Positions 52,443-61,417 of a stretch of 64,000 nucleotides of DNA are shown here, piece by piece. The notes under the pieces were generated by a model. The model had not been told where the DNA came from, searched no databases, and was given only the letters and a program-made list of their open reading frames with translations. How positions within the stretch are numbered: the stretch's first letter is position 1; every line of letters starts with the position of its first letter. The stretch is from Mesoflavibacter zeaxanthinifaciens DSM 18436 (GTDB lineage Bacteria; Bacteroidota; Bacteroidia; Flavobacteriales; Flavobacteriaceae): positions 21,572-85,571 of the forward strand of contig NZ_AULQ01000012.1 in NCBI RefSeq assembly GCF_000422365.1. Reading direction: 5' to 3'. Made by a program: the position numbers and the translations under genes.

Positions 52443-53321
52443 ATGAAATCTATAGATATAGCCAATCATAAAATAACACAAAAAGTTCAAATAACCGATT
52501 TACCAAGCAAAGTAGATTTAGACGCAGATAAAAAAGAAACCGAAAAAGCATTAAAAAAAGTAAGACGCCAATTAGGCGAACTTCAAGATACCATGTACGC
52601 ACACGGTAAATATTCTGTTTTAGTGTGCTTACAAGGTATGGATACAGCAGGAAAAGACAGTTTAATTCGTGAAGTCTTTAAAGATTTTAATGCACGTGGT
52701 GTAGAAGTAATGAGCTTTAAGGTACCAACCGATTTAGAGCTAAAGCACGATTATCTATGGAGACATTATTTACATTTACCAGCTCGTGGTAAATTTGGTG
52801 TTCACAATCGTACACATTATGAAAATGTACTTGTAACACGCGTACATCCAGAATATATCTTAAATGAAAAGTTACCCTTTATAAATAGTGTAGAAGATGT
52901 AGATGATGCTTTCTGGAACAAACGATTCGAGCAAATCAAAAACTTCGAAAATCATTTAGCAGAAAACGGAACCATCATTTTTAAATTCTTTTTAAACCTA
53001 TCAAAAGAAGAGCAAAAAAATAGATTGTTACGACGTTTAGACCTAAAACGTAAAAACTGGAAATTCTCAGCAGGTGACTTAAAAGAGCGCAAACTTTGGG
53101 ACAATTATATGGCTTGTTACGAAGATGCAATAAACCGCACCAGTACAAATAAAGCACCTTGGTACAATATTCCTGCAGACGATAAGCCAACAGCACGATT
53201 AATCGTAGCCTCTATTTTATACGACACATTAAAAGAATATACAGATATTAAAGAGCCAGAATTAGACGAAGAAACCAAAGCTAACTTGCATCTTTACAGA
53301 GAACAATTAAATAACGAGTAG
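52443..53321 (+). CDS. Polyphosphate kinase 2 family protein
   Basis: 292 residues of the PPK2 fold (P-loop kinase). Walker A-like GMDTAGKDS (65-73), then MSFKVPTDLELKHDYLWRHYLHLPARGKFGVHNRTHYENVLV, FEKNHLAENG-like region and KRKNWKFSAGDLKERKLWDNY, all family motifs. It phosphorylates nucleotides from polyphosphate (AMP or ADP for this size class). Monocistronic. The 92-bp gap after it holds a dispersed repeat. Confidence 0.93.
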   Translation: MKSIDIANHKITQKVQITDLPSKVDLDADKKETEKALKKVRRQLGELQDTMYAHGKYSVLVCLQGMDTAGKDSLIREVFKDFNARGVEVMSFKVPTDLELKHDYLWRHYLHLPARGKFGVHNRTHYENVLVTRVHPEYILNEKLPFINSVEDVDDAFWNKRFEQIKNFENHLAENGTIIFKFFLNLSKEEQKNRLLRRLDLKRKNWKFSAGDLKERKLWDNYMACYEDAINRTSTNKAPWYNIPADDKPTARLIVASILYDTLKEYTDIKEPELDEETKANLHLYREQLNNE

Positions 53322-53329
53322 TCTTTTTT

Positions 53330-53408
53330 GGGCGTTACCACAAGGGTCGCGCTTTCACTACTCGCGCTCTATGAGGCGCTCAAACAAACCGTTTAATCGC
53401 TAACGCAA
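53330..53408. repeat. Dispersed intergenic GGGCGTTACC element
   Basis: About 79 bp, richer in G+C than the flanking genes, filling the gap between ppk2 and the M28 peptidase gene. It begins GGGCGTTACCACAAGGGTCG, has CGCTTTC-(N5)-TCGC, then GCTCAAACAAACCG and AATCGCTAACGCAA. The ends carry inverted GCGTTA (53332-53337) and TAACGC (53401-53406). Elements beginning GGGCGTTACC are, as far as I recall, scattered in flavobacterial genomes. A looser relative sits at 23111-23200. Confidence 0.6.
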
Positions 53409-53413
53409 CAATC

Positions 53414-54814
53414 ATGAAACAGCTTACAATAATCTTAACACTACTACTATTTGCAAATGTCAATGCGCAAACAGATCAAGATGTATTAAAAACCATTTAT
53501 ACACAATCTTTAACCAACGGTAAAAGTTATCAATGGTTAGACCATTTATCAAATAAAATAGGAGGTAGATTATCAGGTTCAGAAAATGCAGAAAAAGCAG
53601 TACAATACACAAAATCTGAATTAGAAAAACTAGGTTTAGATAAAGTTTGGCTACAACCAGTAATGGTACCAAAATGGGTTAGAGGCGATAAAGAAGTGGC
53701 GCATTTTATTACTAATTCATCAACTGTTGATGTTAATATTTGTGCACTTGGCGGATCTATAGCTACACCAAAAAATGGACTAACAGCAAAAGTTATTGAA
53801 GTGCAGAATTTTGAAGAATTATCAGTGCTTGGTGAAGAAAAAATAAAAGGAAAGATTGTCTTTTACAACAGACCGATGCAAGCAGATTTAATACAAACCT
53901 TTATGGCATATGGAGGTTGTGTAAACCAACGTTATGCAGGTGCAATGGAAGCTATAAAATACGGAGCAGTTGGCGTAATTGTACGATCTATGAATTTACG
54001 TCAAGACGATTTACCTCATACCGGAAGTATGTCTTACGGAGATTTACCAAACAATCAACACATCCCATCTGCAGCAATTAGTACAAATGATGCCGATAAA
54101 CTTTCAGAAGCCTTAAAAAAAGACAGTAATCTAAAGTTTTATTTTAAGCAAAACTGCCAGCAGTTTGATGATGTTTTATCTTACAATGTTATAGGAGAAA
54201 TTACAGGAACAGAATTTCCTAATCAATATATGATTGTTGGTGGACATCTAGATTCTTGGGATTTAGGAGATGGATCACATGATGACGGTGCAGGCGTAGT
54301 ACAATCTATGGATGTTTTAAGATTATTAAAAGAAAGTGGTATTAAACCTAAACACAGTATTAGAGTTGTGTTGTTTATGAATGAAGAAAACGGATTACGT
54401 GGTGGAAAAAAATACTCAGAAGAAGCAAAAGCTAATAAAGAAACTCATGTTTTTGCTTTAGAAAGTGATGCTGGTGGATTTACACCTCGTGGATTTAGTT
54501 TTGATTGTAGCGATGCTAATTTTGAAAAAGTATTAAGTTGGAAACCATTATTTAAGCCGTATTTGATTCACTATTTTGAAAAAGGAGGAAGTGGAGCAGA
54601 TGTAGGACCATTAAAAACTACAAGTAATGTTTTAGCAGGATTAAGACCAGATTCTCAGCGCTATTTTGATCATCATCACGCAGCTAACGATACGTTTGAC
54701 GCAGTAAATAAACGTGAGTTAGAATTAGGTGCAGCAACTATGACTAGTCTTATTTACTTATTTGATAAATATGGTGTAGATAATATCCCAGAAGTTAAAG
54801 AATTTAAAAATTAA
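53414..54814 (+). CDS. M28 family metallo-aminopeptidase with PA domain
   Basis: 466 residues with a signal peptide (about 1-18, ending NVNAQ). A protease-associated domain (about 100-230, GKIVFYNRPM) is followed by the M28 catalytic domain: GGHLDSWDLGDG with zinc ligand His278, HDDGAGVVQS (bridging Asp), MNEENGLRGG (catalytic and metal Glu), ALESDAGGFTP, and a late YFDHHHAANDTFDAV with the last His. A secreted di-zinc exopeptidase acting on peptides; possibly a carboxypeptidase Q-like enzyme. Followed 11 bases later by a small membrane protein gene. Confidence 0.92.
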   Translation: MKQLTIILTLLLFANVNAQTDQDVLKTIYTQSLTNGKSYQWLDHLSNKIGGRLSGSENAEKAVQYTKSELEKLGLDKVWLQPVMVPKWVRGDKEVAHFITNSSTVDVNICALGGSIATPKNGLTAKVIEVQNFEELSVLGEEKIKGKIVFYNRPMQADLIQTFMAYGGCVNQRYAGAMEAIKYGAVGVIVRSMNLRQDDLPHTGSMSYGDLPNNQHIPSAAISTNDADKLSEALKKDSNLKFYFKQNCQQFDDVLSYNVIGEITGTEFPNQYMIVGGHLDSWDLGDGSHDDGAGVVQSMDVLRLLKESGIKPKHSIRVVLFMNEENGLRGGKKYSEEAKANKETHVFALESDAGGFTPRGFSFDCSDANFEKVLSWKPLFKPYLIHYFEKGGSGADVGPLKTTSNVLAGLRPDSQRYFDHHHAANDTFDAVNKRELELGAATMTSLIYLFDKYGVDNIPEVKEFKN

Positions 54815-54825
54815 AATAAAGAGTA

Positions 54826-55035
54826 ATGAAAATATTAGGAATGGTAGGACCTTGGCAAGTATTAATTTTATTAGTTGGTTTATTGTTACCAATAATAGCC
54901 TTAGTAGATGTAATAAGAAGCAATTTTAAAGGGTCAAATGATAAATTAATATGGGTATTAGTTATTTTGTTTTTAAATATTTTTGGGGCTTTACTGTATT
55001 TTTTAATAGGTACACGTCAAAAAATAAAAAAATAG
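54826..55035 (+). CDS. PLDc_N (cardiolipin synthase N-terminal) domain small membrane protein
   Basis: 69 residues: two helices, LLVGLLLPIIALVDVIRSNFKG and LIWVLVILFLNIFGALLYFLIGTRQ. The motif W-V-L-x-x-L-x-x-N-x-x-G-x-x-L-Y-x-x-I-G is the PLDc_N signature found at the start of cardiolipin synthases and in stand-alone small proteins. Function unknown. It lies between the peptidase and VOC genes, 4 bases before the latter, and is likely cotranscribed. Confidence 0.86.
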   Translation: MKILGMVGPWQVLILLVGLLLPIIALVDVIRSNFKGSNDKLIWVLVILFLNIFGALLYFLIGTRQKIKK

Positions 55036-55039
55036 GGTA

Positions 55040-55417
55040 ATGCAAGCTAAACTACATCAGATACATCCTGTTTTACCTGTAAAAAATGTATTAGAATCGT
55101 TAAAGTTTTATGTCAATAAACTTGGATTTACTATCGCTTTTGCAAATGATAGTAAGCAACCAACTTATGCAGGAATTAGACGTGATGATATAGAAATACA
55201 CTTACAGTGGCACGATGCAAAAGAATGGGATCTTGAGGTAAACCGACCAATGCTTAGAATTGTAACAGAAAATGTTGACATCTTATTTCAAGAATATAAC
55301 TTTAAAAACGTTTTTAATAAAGATACCAAAGTTAGAAATACAGATTGGGGTACAAAAGAGTTTGCTTTTTATGATATTGATAAAAATGGTTTAGTATTTT
55401 ATCAAAATAATGGATAA
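55040..55417 (+). CDS. VOC (glyoxalase / bleomycin-resistance-like) protein
   Basis: 125 residues, one complete VOC fold: LHQIHPVLPVKNVLESLKFYVNKLGFTIAF, GIRRDDIEIHLQWHDA, LRIVTENVDILFQEYNF and KEFAFYDIDKNGLVFYQ. The pattern is that of bleomycin-binding and dioxygenase-like VOC proteins. Substrate unknown. Ends 1 base before the stop of the convergent response regulator gene. Confidence 0.85.
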   Translation: MQAKLHQIHPVLPVKNVLESLKFYVNKLGFTIAFANDSKQPTYAGIRRDDIEIHLQWHDAKEWDLEVNRPMLRIVTENVDILFQEYNFKNVFNKDTKVRNTDWGTKEFAFYDIDKNGLVFYQNNG

Positions 55418-55816
55418 TTAAGCAAAGACTTCTTCAGTTATCTCTTTTAATTTTTCTCTAGAAATAGGTTTAACTATATAGTTACTAACCATGTTATATG
55501 TTTTTGCTCGTTCTATATCTGTTGGATTTACAGAAGAGCTAACAATATAAACCTTTATTGTTTTTTTAGTTTTAATTCTTATAAATTCATCTAAAAACTG
55601 CCAACCATCCATAATTGGCATGTTTAAGTCAAGTAAGATTACATCTGGTAATTCTTCTTCGTTGTAAAGTTTAGATTTTATTGCACGTAAAGCTTCTTTA
55701 CCGTTATAAAAAAACTTAACTTCTTCTGAGAAGTCTGTTTTATTAATAAGTTTTTTTGCTGTGAAGATGTATATTTCGTCATCATCAATTAAGTAGGTAA
55801 GTTTTATTTTTCTCAT
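55418..55816 (-). CDS. Single-domain response regulator
   Basis: 132 residues, receiver domain only. Phospho-acceptor Asp63 in DVILLDLNMPIMDG, acidic pair at 11-13 (IDDDE), Ser/Thr near 91-92 (IVSSS), and Lys near 118 (IVKPIS). No output domain. It overlaps the upstream histidine kinase gene by 4 bases (start inside the kinase stop), so the two form an operon and likely a signalling pair. Output is probably through protein interaction. Confidence 0.92.
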   Translation of the reverse strand: MRKIKLTYLIDDDEIYIFTAKKLINKTDFSEEVKFFYNGKEALRAIKSKLYNEEELPDVILLDLNMPIMDGWQFLDEFIRIKTKKTIKVYIVSSSVNPTDIERAKTYNMVSNYIVKPISREKLKEITEEVFA

Positions 55817-56922
55817 AACTTAAAGTGTAGATAAAAAGTGGTTCCTAGGTCTAGTTTGCTTTTTACGGTAATTTTACCTTGCATAGCTTCTATTTCGTTC
55901 TTTATTAAAAATAGACCTAATCCTCTAGAGTCTTTGTTTTCATGAAAAGTATTATACATACCAAAAATCTTATGTTTATTAAGTTTTAGGTCTATTCCTT
56001 TTCCTTTATCTTTAAATTTGACTATAAAGAATTCGTCTTTTAATAAGGAGTTTATTAATATTTCGGGGTCTTTACTGTCCTTTTTGTATTTAATAGAATT
56101 AGAAATTAAATTTAAGAAAATACTTTCAAAATAAGCAGGTATTGTTTTTATGTTTATGTTACGATCAACTTTATTGACAATTTTAGCATTTGAAGATTTG
56201 ATTTTACCTGATAAGCTTTCTACTATTTTATTAATTTCTTCGTATACATTAATTTCTACAAAGTTTTCTTTTAAATGAATATCAGTTTGTGCAACTTCAT
56301 TTAAATTATGTATTGTTTCGTTAAGTTTCGCAGACGCTTTAGTAAGCATAGGATAAAACTCGTTTTTCTCTATTTCAGGATATTCATCCTTCATAAGATT
56401 TAGCAACATGTTAAAGTTAGTTGAGTGTGATCTTAAATTATGAGATACAATATGCGCGAAATTTAATAAACGCTTATTTTGGTTAGTTGTTATCTTTAAT
56501 AAAGACTTAATGTTAATCTCTAGACTTTTAGAAGGTGTTATGTCTTGAAAAAGACCATAAAGTTTAACGCATTTATTACCTGAATGTACTGGGTAACCTA
56601 TGGCTCTTACCCATTTTTTATTACCTTTTTTTGTTGTAATTCTTAATTCTAGGTCCCAATTTTTATTTTCTCTTATAGCGTCATTAACTGCATTAGTGAT
56701 AGTTTCTTTACATTCTTTATCAGCATAAAACTCTATTGCGTTTTCTAAATTAGGGACAAAATCAGCTTCTACTTCATGTATGTCTTTAGTAACTTCACTC
56801 CATGTAAGATTATTATTTTCAATATCATATTCCCAACTACCAATAGTTGCAGCTTGTTGTATGAATAAAAATAAATCTTTGTGTGAAATGTCTGTTTTTG
56901 GGAGAATAAAATTGTTTTTCAA
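55813..56922 (-). CDS. PAS domain sensor histidine kinase
   Basis: 369 residues without membrane segments. A PAS/PAC module spans about 20-132 (ATIGSWEYDIENNNLTWSEVTKDIHEV, WVRAIGYPVHSGNKCVKLYGLFQDIT), then the phosphoacceptor helix FAHIVSHNLRSHSTN with His161, and an HATPase domain with NLISNSIKYK (N box), KDKGKGID (G1) and GLGLFL (G2). This is a cytosolic sensor kinase for the overlapping single-domain regulator. Signal unknown; the PAS could bind a small ligand. Confidence 0.92.
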   Translation of the reverse strand: MKNNFILPKTDISHKDLFLFIQQAATIGSWEYDIENNNLTWSEVTKDIHEVEADFVPNLENAIEFYADKECKETITNAVNDAIRENKNWDLELRITTKKGNKKWVRAIGYPVHSGNKCVKLYGLFQDITPSKSLEINIKSLLKITTNQNKRLLNFAHIVSHNLRSHSTNFNMLLNLMKDEYPEIEKNEFYPMLTKASAKLNETIHNLNEVAQTDIHLKENFVEINVYEEINKIVESLSGKIKSSNAKIVNKVDRNINIKTIPAYFESIFLNLISNSIKYKKDSKDPEILINSLLKDEFFIVKFKDKGKGIDLKLNKHKIFGMYNTFHENKDSRGLGLFLIKNEIEAMQGKITVKSKLDLGTTFYLHFKL

Positions 56923-57001
56923 TTTAAAATGCTATTAATCAGTTTTTTTAAGGGACTTCAAAAATAGCATTTTTTTTTAAATTAAAAAGTATAATGATTA
57001 T

Positions 57002-58210
57002 CTATTCAATGTTAATTTCTATTTGATTGTTTATTATATCTTCAAACGTTTCTCTTTTTCTTATAAGGTGCGCATCTCCATTATACACTAGTACTTCTGC
57101 AGGTCGGTATCTTGAGTTGTAATTGCTTGACATACTATAACAATATGCACCAGCGTTACAAAAAGCTAAAATGTCGTCTTCGTTAATCTCCTTAATTCTT
57201 CGATTATTTGCAAAAGTATCGGTTTCGCATATGTAGCCAACAACACTGTAAAAACGTTCGCGTCCATCAGGGTTAGAAATGTTTCTTATTTCGTGTTGTG
57301 CGCCATAAAGCATTGGTCTAATTAAGTGATTAAAACCACTATCTACTTGCGCAAAAACAGTTGATGTAGTTTGCTTTACAGCATTTACTTTAACTAAAAA
57401 TTGACCAGCTTGACTGACTAAAAATTTTCCAGGTTCAAAAGCTAAGGTTAATTTTTTTCCATAGTTTTTGCAAAACTCATTAAACCTTTTACTTAGTTTT
57501 TCTCCTAACTCTTCAATATTTGTTTCTATATCACCGTCTTTATAAGGGACTTTAAATCCTGACCCAAAGTCTATGAAATCTAAATTTTTGAAATGCTTAG
57601 CGGTATCAAATAAAATCTCACTAGCATATAAAAACACATCTATGTCTAAAATATCACTACCAGTATGCATGTGTATACCGTTAATATTCATTTTAGTATT
57701 CTCTACAATACGAAGTATATGTGGAATTTGGTGTATAGAAATTCCAAATTTGCTATCAATATGACCAACAGAAATATTAGTATTACCACCAGCCATAACA
57801 TGTGGATTTATCCTAATACAAACAGGTGTTTTTGGGTGTTTAGTACCAAATTGTTCTAAAATAGAAAGGTTGTCAATGTTAATTTGTACACCAAGTTTTG
57901 CTGCGGTTTCTATTTCTTCTAAAGAAACTCCGTTTGGTGTGTAAATTATTTGTTCTGGTTTAAAACCAGCCTTTAAACCAAGCTGTACTTCTTGTATAGA
58001 AACCGTATCAATTCCTGATCCTAATTTTTTCATTAATTTTAGTACAGAAACATTAGATAATGCTTTTACAGCATAGTTAATTTTTAAACTTTTAACATTA
58101 CTAAATGCAGCTGTTAGTCTATTATATTGACTTACAATCTGATCGGCATCATAAACGTAAACAGGACTACCAAAGTCCTTAGCAATTTGTAGAAGTTGAC
58201 TGTTTTCCAT
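57002..58210 (-). CDS. lysA: Diaminopimelate decarboxylase
   Basis: 402 residues of the alanine-racemase-fold PLP decarboxylases. KINYAVKALSN carries the PLP lysine near 49, ICIRINPHVMAGG and HMHTGSDIL in the barrel, GSGFKVPYKDGD and FEPGKFLVSQAG near the centre, and GAYCYSMSSNYNSRYRPAEVLV at the C-terminus (substrate-binding Tyr). It makes L-lysine from meso-DAP. Divergent from sucC with a TAnnTTTG element at its 5' side. Confidence 0.95.
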   Translation of the reverse strand: MENSQLLQIAKDFGSPVYVYDADQIVSQYNRLTAAFSNVKSLKINYAVKALSNVSVLKLMKKLGSGIDTVSIQEVQLGLKAGFKPEQIIYTPNGVSLEEIETAAKLGVQINIDNLSILEQFGTKHPKTPVCIRINPHVMAGGNTNISVGHIDSKFGISIHQIPHILRIVENTKMNINGIHMHTGSDILDIDVFLYASEILFDTAKHFKNLDFIDFGSGFKVPYKDGDIETNIEELGEKLSKRFNEFCKNYGKKLTLAFEPGKFLVSQAGQFLVKVNAVKQTTSTVFAQVDSGFNHLIRPMLYGAQHEIRNISNPDGRERFYSVVGYICETDTFANNRRIKEINEDDILAFCNAGAYCYSMSSNYNSRYRPAEVLVYNGDAHLIRKRETFEDIINNQIEINIE

Positions 58211-58225
58211 ACATCAATTTTTTGT

Positions 58226-58233
58226 CAAAGGTA
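58226..58233 (-). promoter_or_regulatory. -7 element of lysA
   Basis: TACCTTTG on the minus strand, 15 bases upstream of the ATG; full TAnnTTTG match. Confidence 0.5.
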
Positions 58234-58378
58234 TTTTTTTAGAAGGATATATAAAGGAATACTTTATAATATTACAAATTTGATACAAACTGTTAATTAT
58301 TTAACAAATAAGAAAATTCTATTTAAAAGAATTATCTTTTTTAGCAACTAAATATTAGGGTAAGTAAAAGTGATTATT

Positions 58379-58386
58379 TATTTTTG
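58379..58386 (+). promoter_or_regulatory. -7 element of sucC
   Basis: TATTTTTG, 28 bases before the ATG; full TAnnTTTG match. Confidence 0.5.
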
Positions 58387-58414
58387 TTGAACTTAAAATT
58401 TTACTTTAAACAAG

Positions 58415-59608
58415 ATGAATTTACACGAATATCAAGGAAAAGAATTATTAAGCAGTTTTGGTGTACGCATCCAACGCGGATTAGTAGCCCAAACAGCAGA
58501 CGAAGCAGTTGCAAAAGCTAAACAATTAACAGAAGAGACTGGTACAGGTTGGCACGTTATTAAAGCACAAGTTCACGCTGGTGGACGTGGTAAAGGTGGC
58601 GGAGTTAAACTTGCTAAAAACCTAGACGAAGTTAAAGAAATAGCTGGTCAAATTATAGGAATGGACCTTGTAACGCCTCAAACTTCTGCCGAAGGTAAAC
58701 GTGTTCACCAAGTATTAGTAGCAGAAGATGTTTACTATCCTGGAGATTCTGAGCCAAACGAATTTTACATGTCTGTACTTTTAAATAGAGGTAATGGTCG
58801 TAACATGATTATGTACTCTACAGAAGGAGGAATGGATATAGAAGAAGTAGCAGAAAAAACACCTCATTTAATATTTACTGAAGAAATAGATCCAGCAACA
58901 GGAATTTTACCTTTCCAAGCACGTCGTGTAGCTTTTAACTTAGGTTTAAGCGGTACTGCGTTTAAAGAAATGACAAAATTTGTTACAGCATTATATACAG
59001 CTTACGACAAATCTGATGCTTCATTATTTGAAATTAATCCTGTATTAAAAACAAGTGATGATAAAATTATGGCAGTAGATGCTAAAGTAACTTTAGATGC
59101 TAATGCATTATACAGACATAAAGATTTAGCAGAATTACGTGACCTACGTGAAGAAAGCCCAATTGAAGTTGAAGCTGGAGAATTAGGATTAAACTATGTA
59201 GACCTTGACGGAAACGTTGGTTGTATGGTTAACGGTGCTGGTTTAGCTATGGCTACAATGGATTTAATTAAGCAAGCAGGTGGTGAGCCAGCTAATTTCT
59301 TAGATGTTGGTGGTACTGCAGATGCTGCTCGTGTAGAAGCTGCTTTTAGAATTATTTTAAAAGATCCAAACGTAAAAGCTATCTTAATTAATATTTTTGG
59401 TGGTATTGTACGTTGTGATCGTGTTGCGCAAGGTGTTGTAGATGCTTATAAAAATATGGGTGATGCAATACAAGTACCAATTATTGTAAGATTACAAGGT
59501 ACTAACGCAGATATCGCAAAAGAATTAATTGACAACTCAGGATTAGATGTATTAAGTGCAACTGAATTCCAAGAAGCTGCAGATAAAGTACAAGAAGTAT
59601 TATCTTAA
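58415..59608 (+). CDS. sucC: Succinyl-CoA synthetase beta subunit
   Basis: 397 residues. ATP-grasp N-terminal half: MNLHEYQGKELLSSFGV, KAQVHAGGRGKGGGVKLA; then GNVGCMVNGAGLAMATMDLIKQAGGEPANFLDVGG and ILINIFGGIVRCDRVAQGV in the CoA-ligase-type C-terminal domain. TCA-cycle enzyme converting succinyl-CoA to succinate with ATP/GTP formation. The alpha subunit gene sucD is not adjacent and must lie elsewhere. Codon use is of the highly expressed type. Confidence 0.96.
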   Translation: MNLHEYQGKELLSSFGVRIQRGLVAQTADEAVAKAKQLTEETGTGWHVIKAQVHAGGRGKGGGVKLAKNLDEVKEIAGQIIGMDLVTPQTSAEGKRVHQVLVAEDVYYPGDSEPNEFYMSVLLNRGNGRNMIMYSTEGGMDIEEVAEKTPHLIFTEEIDPATGILPFQARRVAFNLGLSGTAFKEMTKFVTALYTAYDKSDASLFEINPVLKTSDDKIMAVDAKVTLDANALYRHKDLAELRDLREESPIEVEAGELGLNYVDLDGNVGCMVNGAGLAMATMDLIKQAGGEPANFLDVGGTADAARVEAAFRIILKDPNVKAILINIFGGIVRCDRVAQGVVDAYKNMGDAIQVPIIVRLQGTNADIAKELIDNSGLDVLSATEFQEAADKVQEVLS

Positions 59609-59628
59609 TACTTTAAATAGATATAAAT

Positions 59629-59661
59629 TAAAAAGAGCAACTTAATAGTTGCTCTTTTTTT
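59629..59661. terminator. Bidirectional terminator between sucC and cysH
   Basis: AAAAGAGCAAC (59631-59641) / GTTGCTCTTTT (59648-59658), with A and T runs outside. Confidence 0.9.
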
Positions 59662-59678
59662 TATTTGTTTTTATTGTC

Positions 59679-60380
59679 TTATAAATGTAAACCACATTCT
59701 GTTTTTGGGTTGTTATTCCATCGACCAGATCGGTCTTCTCCAGGAACAGTACAATGCTTACAACCTATAGAGTGATACCCTTTAGATACTAAAGGATGAA
59801 AAGGAAGTTGATGCTCTTCAATATAAGCATCACGCTCTTCTTTTGTTACATCTAAAAGCGGATAAAATTTTAAAATATCACCTCTTAGTTCAAAAATATC
59901 CAAAGTAGCTCTGTGGTCACTTTGCCATTTCATTAAACCAGAAACCCAAACTTTATATTGGTTTTTAATAAGGTCTAAAGGCTTTACTTTGTTTATAGAG
60001 CAACAAAAGTCAGGGTTTTTTCGCCAAGTTTCGTCTTTAGTAGTAAACTCATGTTCTTCTTTTAAAGCACCTATAGAAGCAACATTTAAACCATATTTTT
60101 TAGTTAATGCTTCTTTATATTTTAAAGTATCTTCAAAATGATAACCTGTATCAATAAAATATACTTTTTGAGTTTTGTTTACATCAGAAACTAATTTTAA
60201 TAAAAAAGCAGATGTTGCAGCAAAAGAGCTGGTTAACATCACGTCTTCTTGTTTAAAATCTTTATAAAGTTCTGCTATTCTTTCTGTAACCGATAAGGTT
60301 TTATATTTTTTGTTTAGCGCTTTTATTTCTTCTTCAGAAATGTTAGGCTTAACTATTGTTTTGGGAGTTGTCTCGAACAT
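59679..60380 (-). CDS. cysH: APS/PAPS reductase with 4Fe-4S cysteine motif
   Basis: 233 residues from the ATG at 60380. PP-loop-like adenylyl-sulfate-binding motif TSSFAATSAFLLKLV (about 53-67), then FCCSINKVKPL with the CC pair, GCKHCT with the CxxC pair, and C-terminal TECGLH with the catalytic Cys. The CC plus CxxC set ligates a 4Fe-4S cluster, the mark of assimilatory APS reductases; E. coli PAPS reductase lacks it. Reduces activated sulfate to sulfite with thioredoxin. Other cys genes are not in this window. Confidence 0.9.
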   Translation of the reverse strand: MFETTPKTIVKPNISEEEIKALNKKYKTLSVTERIAELYKDFKQEDVMLTSSFAATSAFLLKLVSDVNKTQKVYFIDTGYHFEDTLKYKEALTKKYGLNVASIGALKEEHEFTTKDETWRKNPDFCCSINKVKPLDLIKNQYKVWVSGLMKWQSDHRATLDIFELRGDILKFYPLLDVTKEERDAYIEEHQLPFHPLVSKGYHSIGCKHCTVPGEDRSGRWNNNPKTECGLHL

Positions 60381-60529
60381 AATCAATCTTTACGAACTTG
60401 CAAGATAGCAATGATTTTTTGGATATGAAATTTGTCGAAAAATTTTTAAGTAATTACAATAAAAACTATAGTTTAATTATTGAATTGTCTGTTTAATGGT
60501 GTTTTTAATACAATATAAAAACTAGTTTA

Positions 60530-60850
60530 TTAGTCTTTTTTTGACTTTGGCTTATTAAAGTTTTTCTTGTTATTAAATTTTTTTTTATTTGTTTTTGTTG
60601 TAGGATTACCTTTTGGTTGCTCTCCTTTTTTAGGCATTGGTCCACGTAAATGAATAATAAGACCGTTTAAAAAATTACGTAAGATTTGATCACCACATTC
60701 TACATAATTAGGATGATCTTCACGTCTAAAAAAAGCACTTAATTCAGACTTTGTAACTCTAAAATCTACAAGAGCTAAAATTTCAATTATATCAGTATCA
60801 CGAAGCTTATGAGCAACTCTTAGTTTTTTGAAAATATCGTTGTTTGTCAT
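60530..60850 (-). CDS. DUF1456 (YehS-like) protein, single repeat plus basic tail
   Basis: 106 residues from the ATG at 60850. Residues 1-66 are one DUF1456 repeat: TNNDIFKKLRVAHKLRDTDIIEILALVDFRVTKSELSAFFR and LRNFLNGLIIHLRG. YehS of E. coli has two such repeats. The C-terminal ~40 residues are low-complexity and very basic (KKGEQPKGNPTTKTNKK, ending KPKSKKD), a likely nucleic-acid-binding tail. Function unknown. Confidence 0.85.
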   Translation of the reverse strand: MTNNDIFKKLRVAHKLRDTDIIEILALVDFRVTKSELSAFFRREDHPNYVECGDQILRNFLNGLIIHLRGPMPKKGEQPKGNPTTKTNKKKFNNKKNFNKPKSKKD

Positions 60851-61015
60851 GTTTAAGTGTTTGAAAATCAATAATTAAAACTGTATTTTTATTGGGTTAT
60901 AAAGATAAAATACGTTTAAATACGTTGTAAAACTACTCATTTTTCGATAAGTGGCACACTTTTAACGACTATAAAAAAAACATAATACGTAATTTTATAA
61001 AAGAAAAAAATAGTT

Positions 61016-61417
61016 ATGTCTAACCGAGTTGAGAAATTAAGTCTTTTATCAGAAATGATTGCTTTTGCAAAAGAAGATGATACTTTAAAGCCTATTGAGT
61101 TTAATTTTTTATTAGGTGTATCTAAACAACTAAACATTTCTAGAGAAGATTTTGATTATTTAATTTCTAACCCGATAGGAGGTATTACTTTAAAATCTTA
61201 TAGTGAACGTATTGTACAGTTTCATAGGTTAGTTTTATTAGCTCATTTAGATAGTAGTAAAAATCCAACAGAAGAAGCTAAACTATTTAATTACGGACTT
61301 AAAATGGGCTTAAATCACGATTCAATATTGCGTGTTCTTTATCTTATGGACGGTTTTCCTGATCGTATTGTACCAGCAGCAGTTTTAATAGACATTTTTA
61401 GAACCCAGTATAACTAG
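61016..61417 (+). CDS. Helical protein, possibly TerB-like
   Basis: 133 residues, all-helical: RVEKLSLLSEMIAFAKEDDTLKPIEFNFLLGVSKQLNISREDFDYLI, then IVQFHRLVLLAHLDSS and a C-terminal LMDGFPDRIVPAAVLIDIF. The opening with a D-x-x-L-x-x-x-E pattern in a helix pair recalls TerB-like domains, but this is a weak match. Overlaps the convergent uvrB stop by 4 bases, so any uvrB-related names in databases come from position. Function unknown. Confidence 0.7.
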   Translation: MSNRVEKLSLLSEMIAFAKEDDTLKPIEFNFLLGVSKQLNISREDFDYLISNPIGGITLKSYSERIVQFHRLVLLAHLDSSKNPTEEAKLFNYGLKMGLNHDSILRVLYLMDGFPDRIVPAAVLIDIFRTQYN

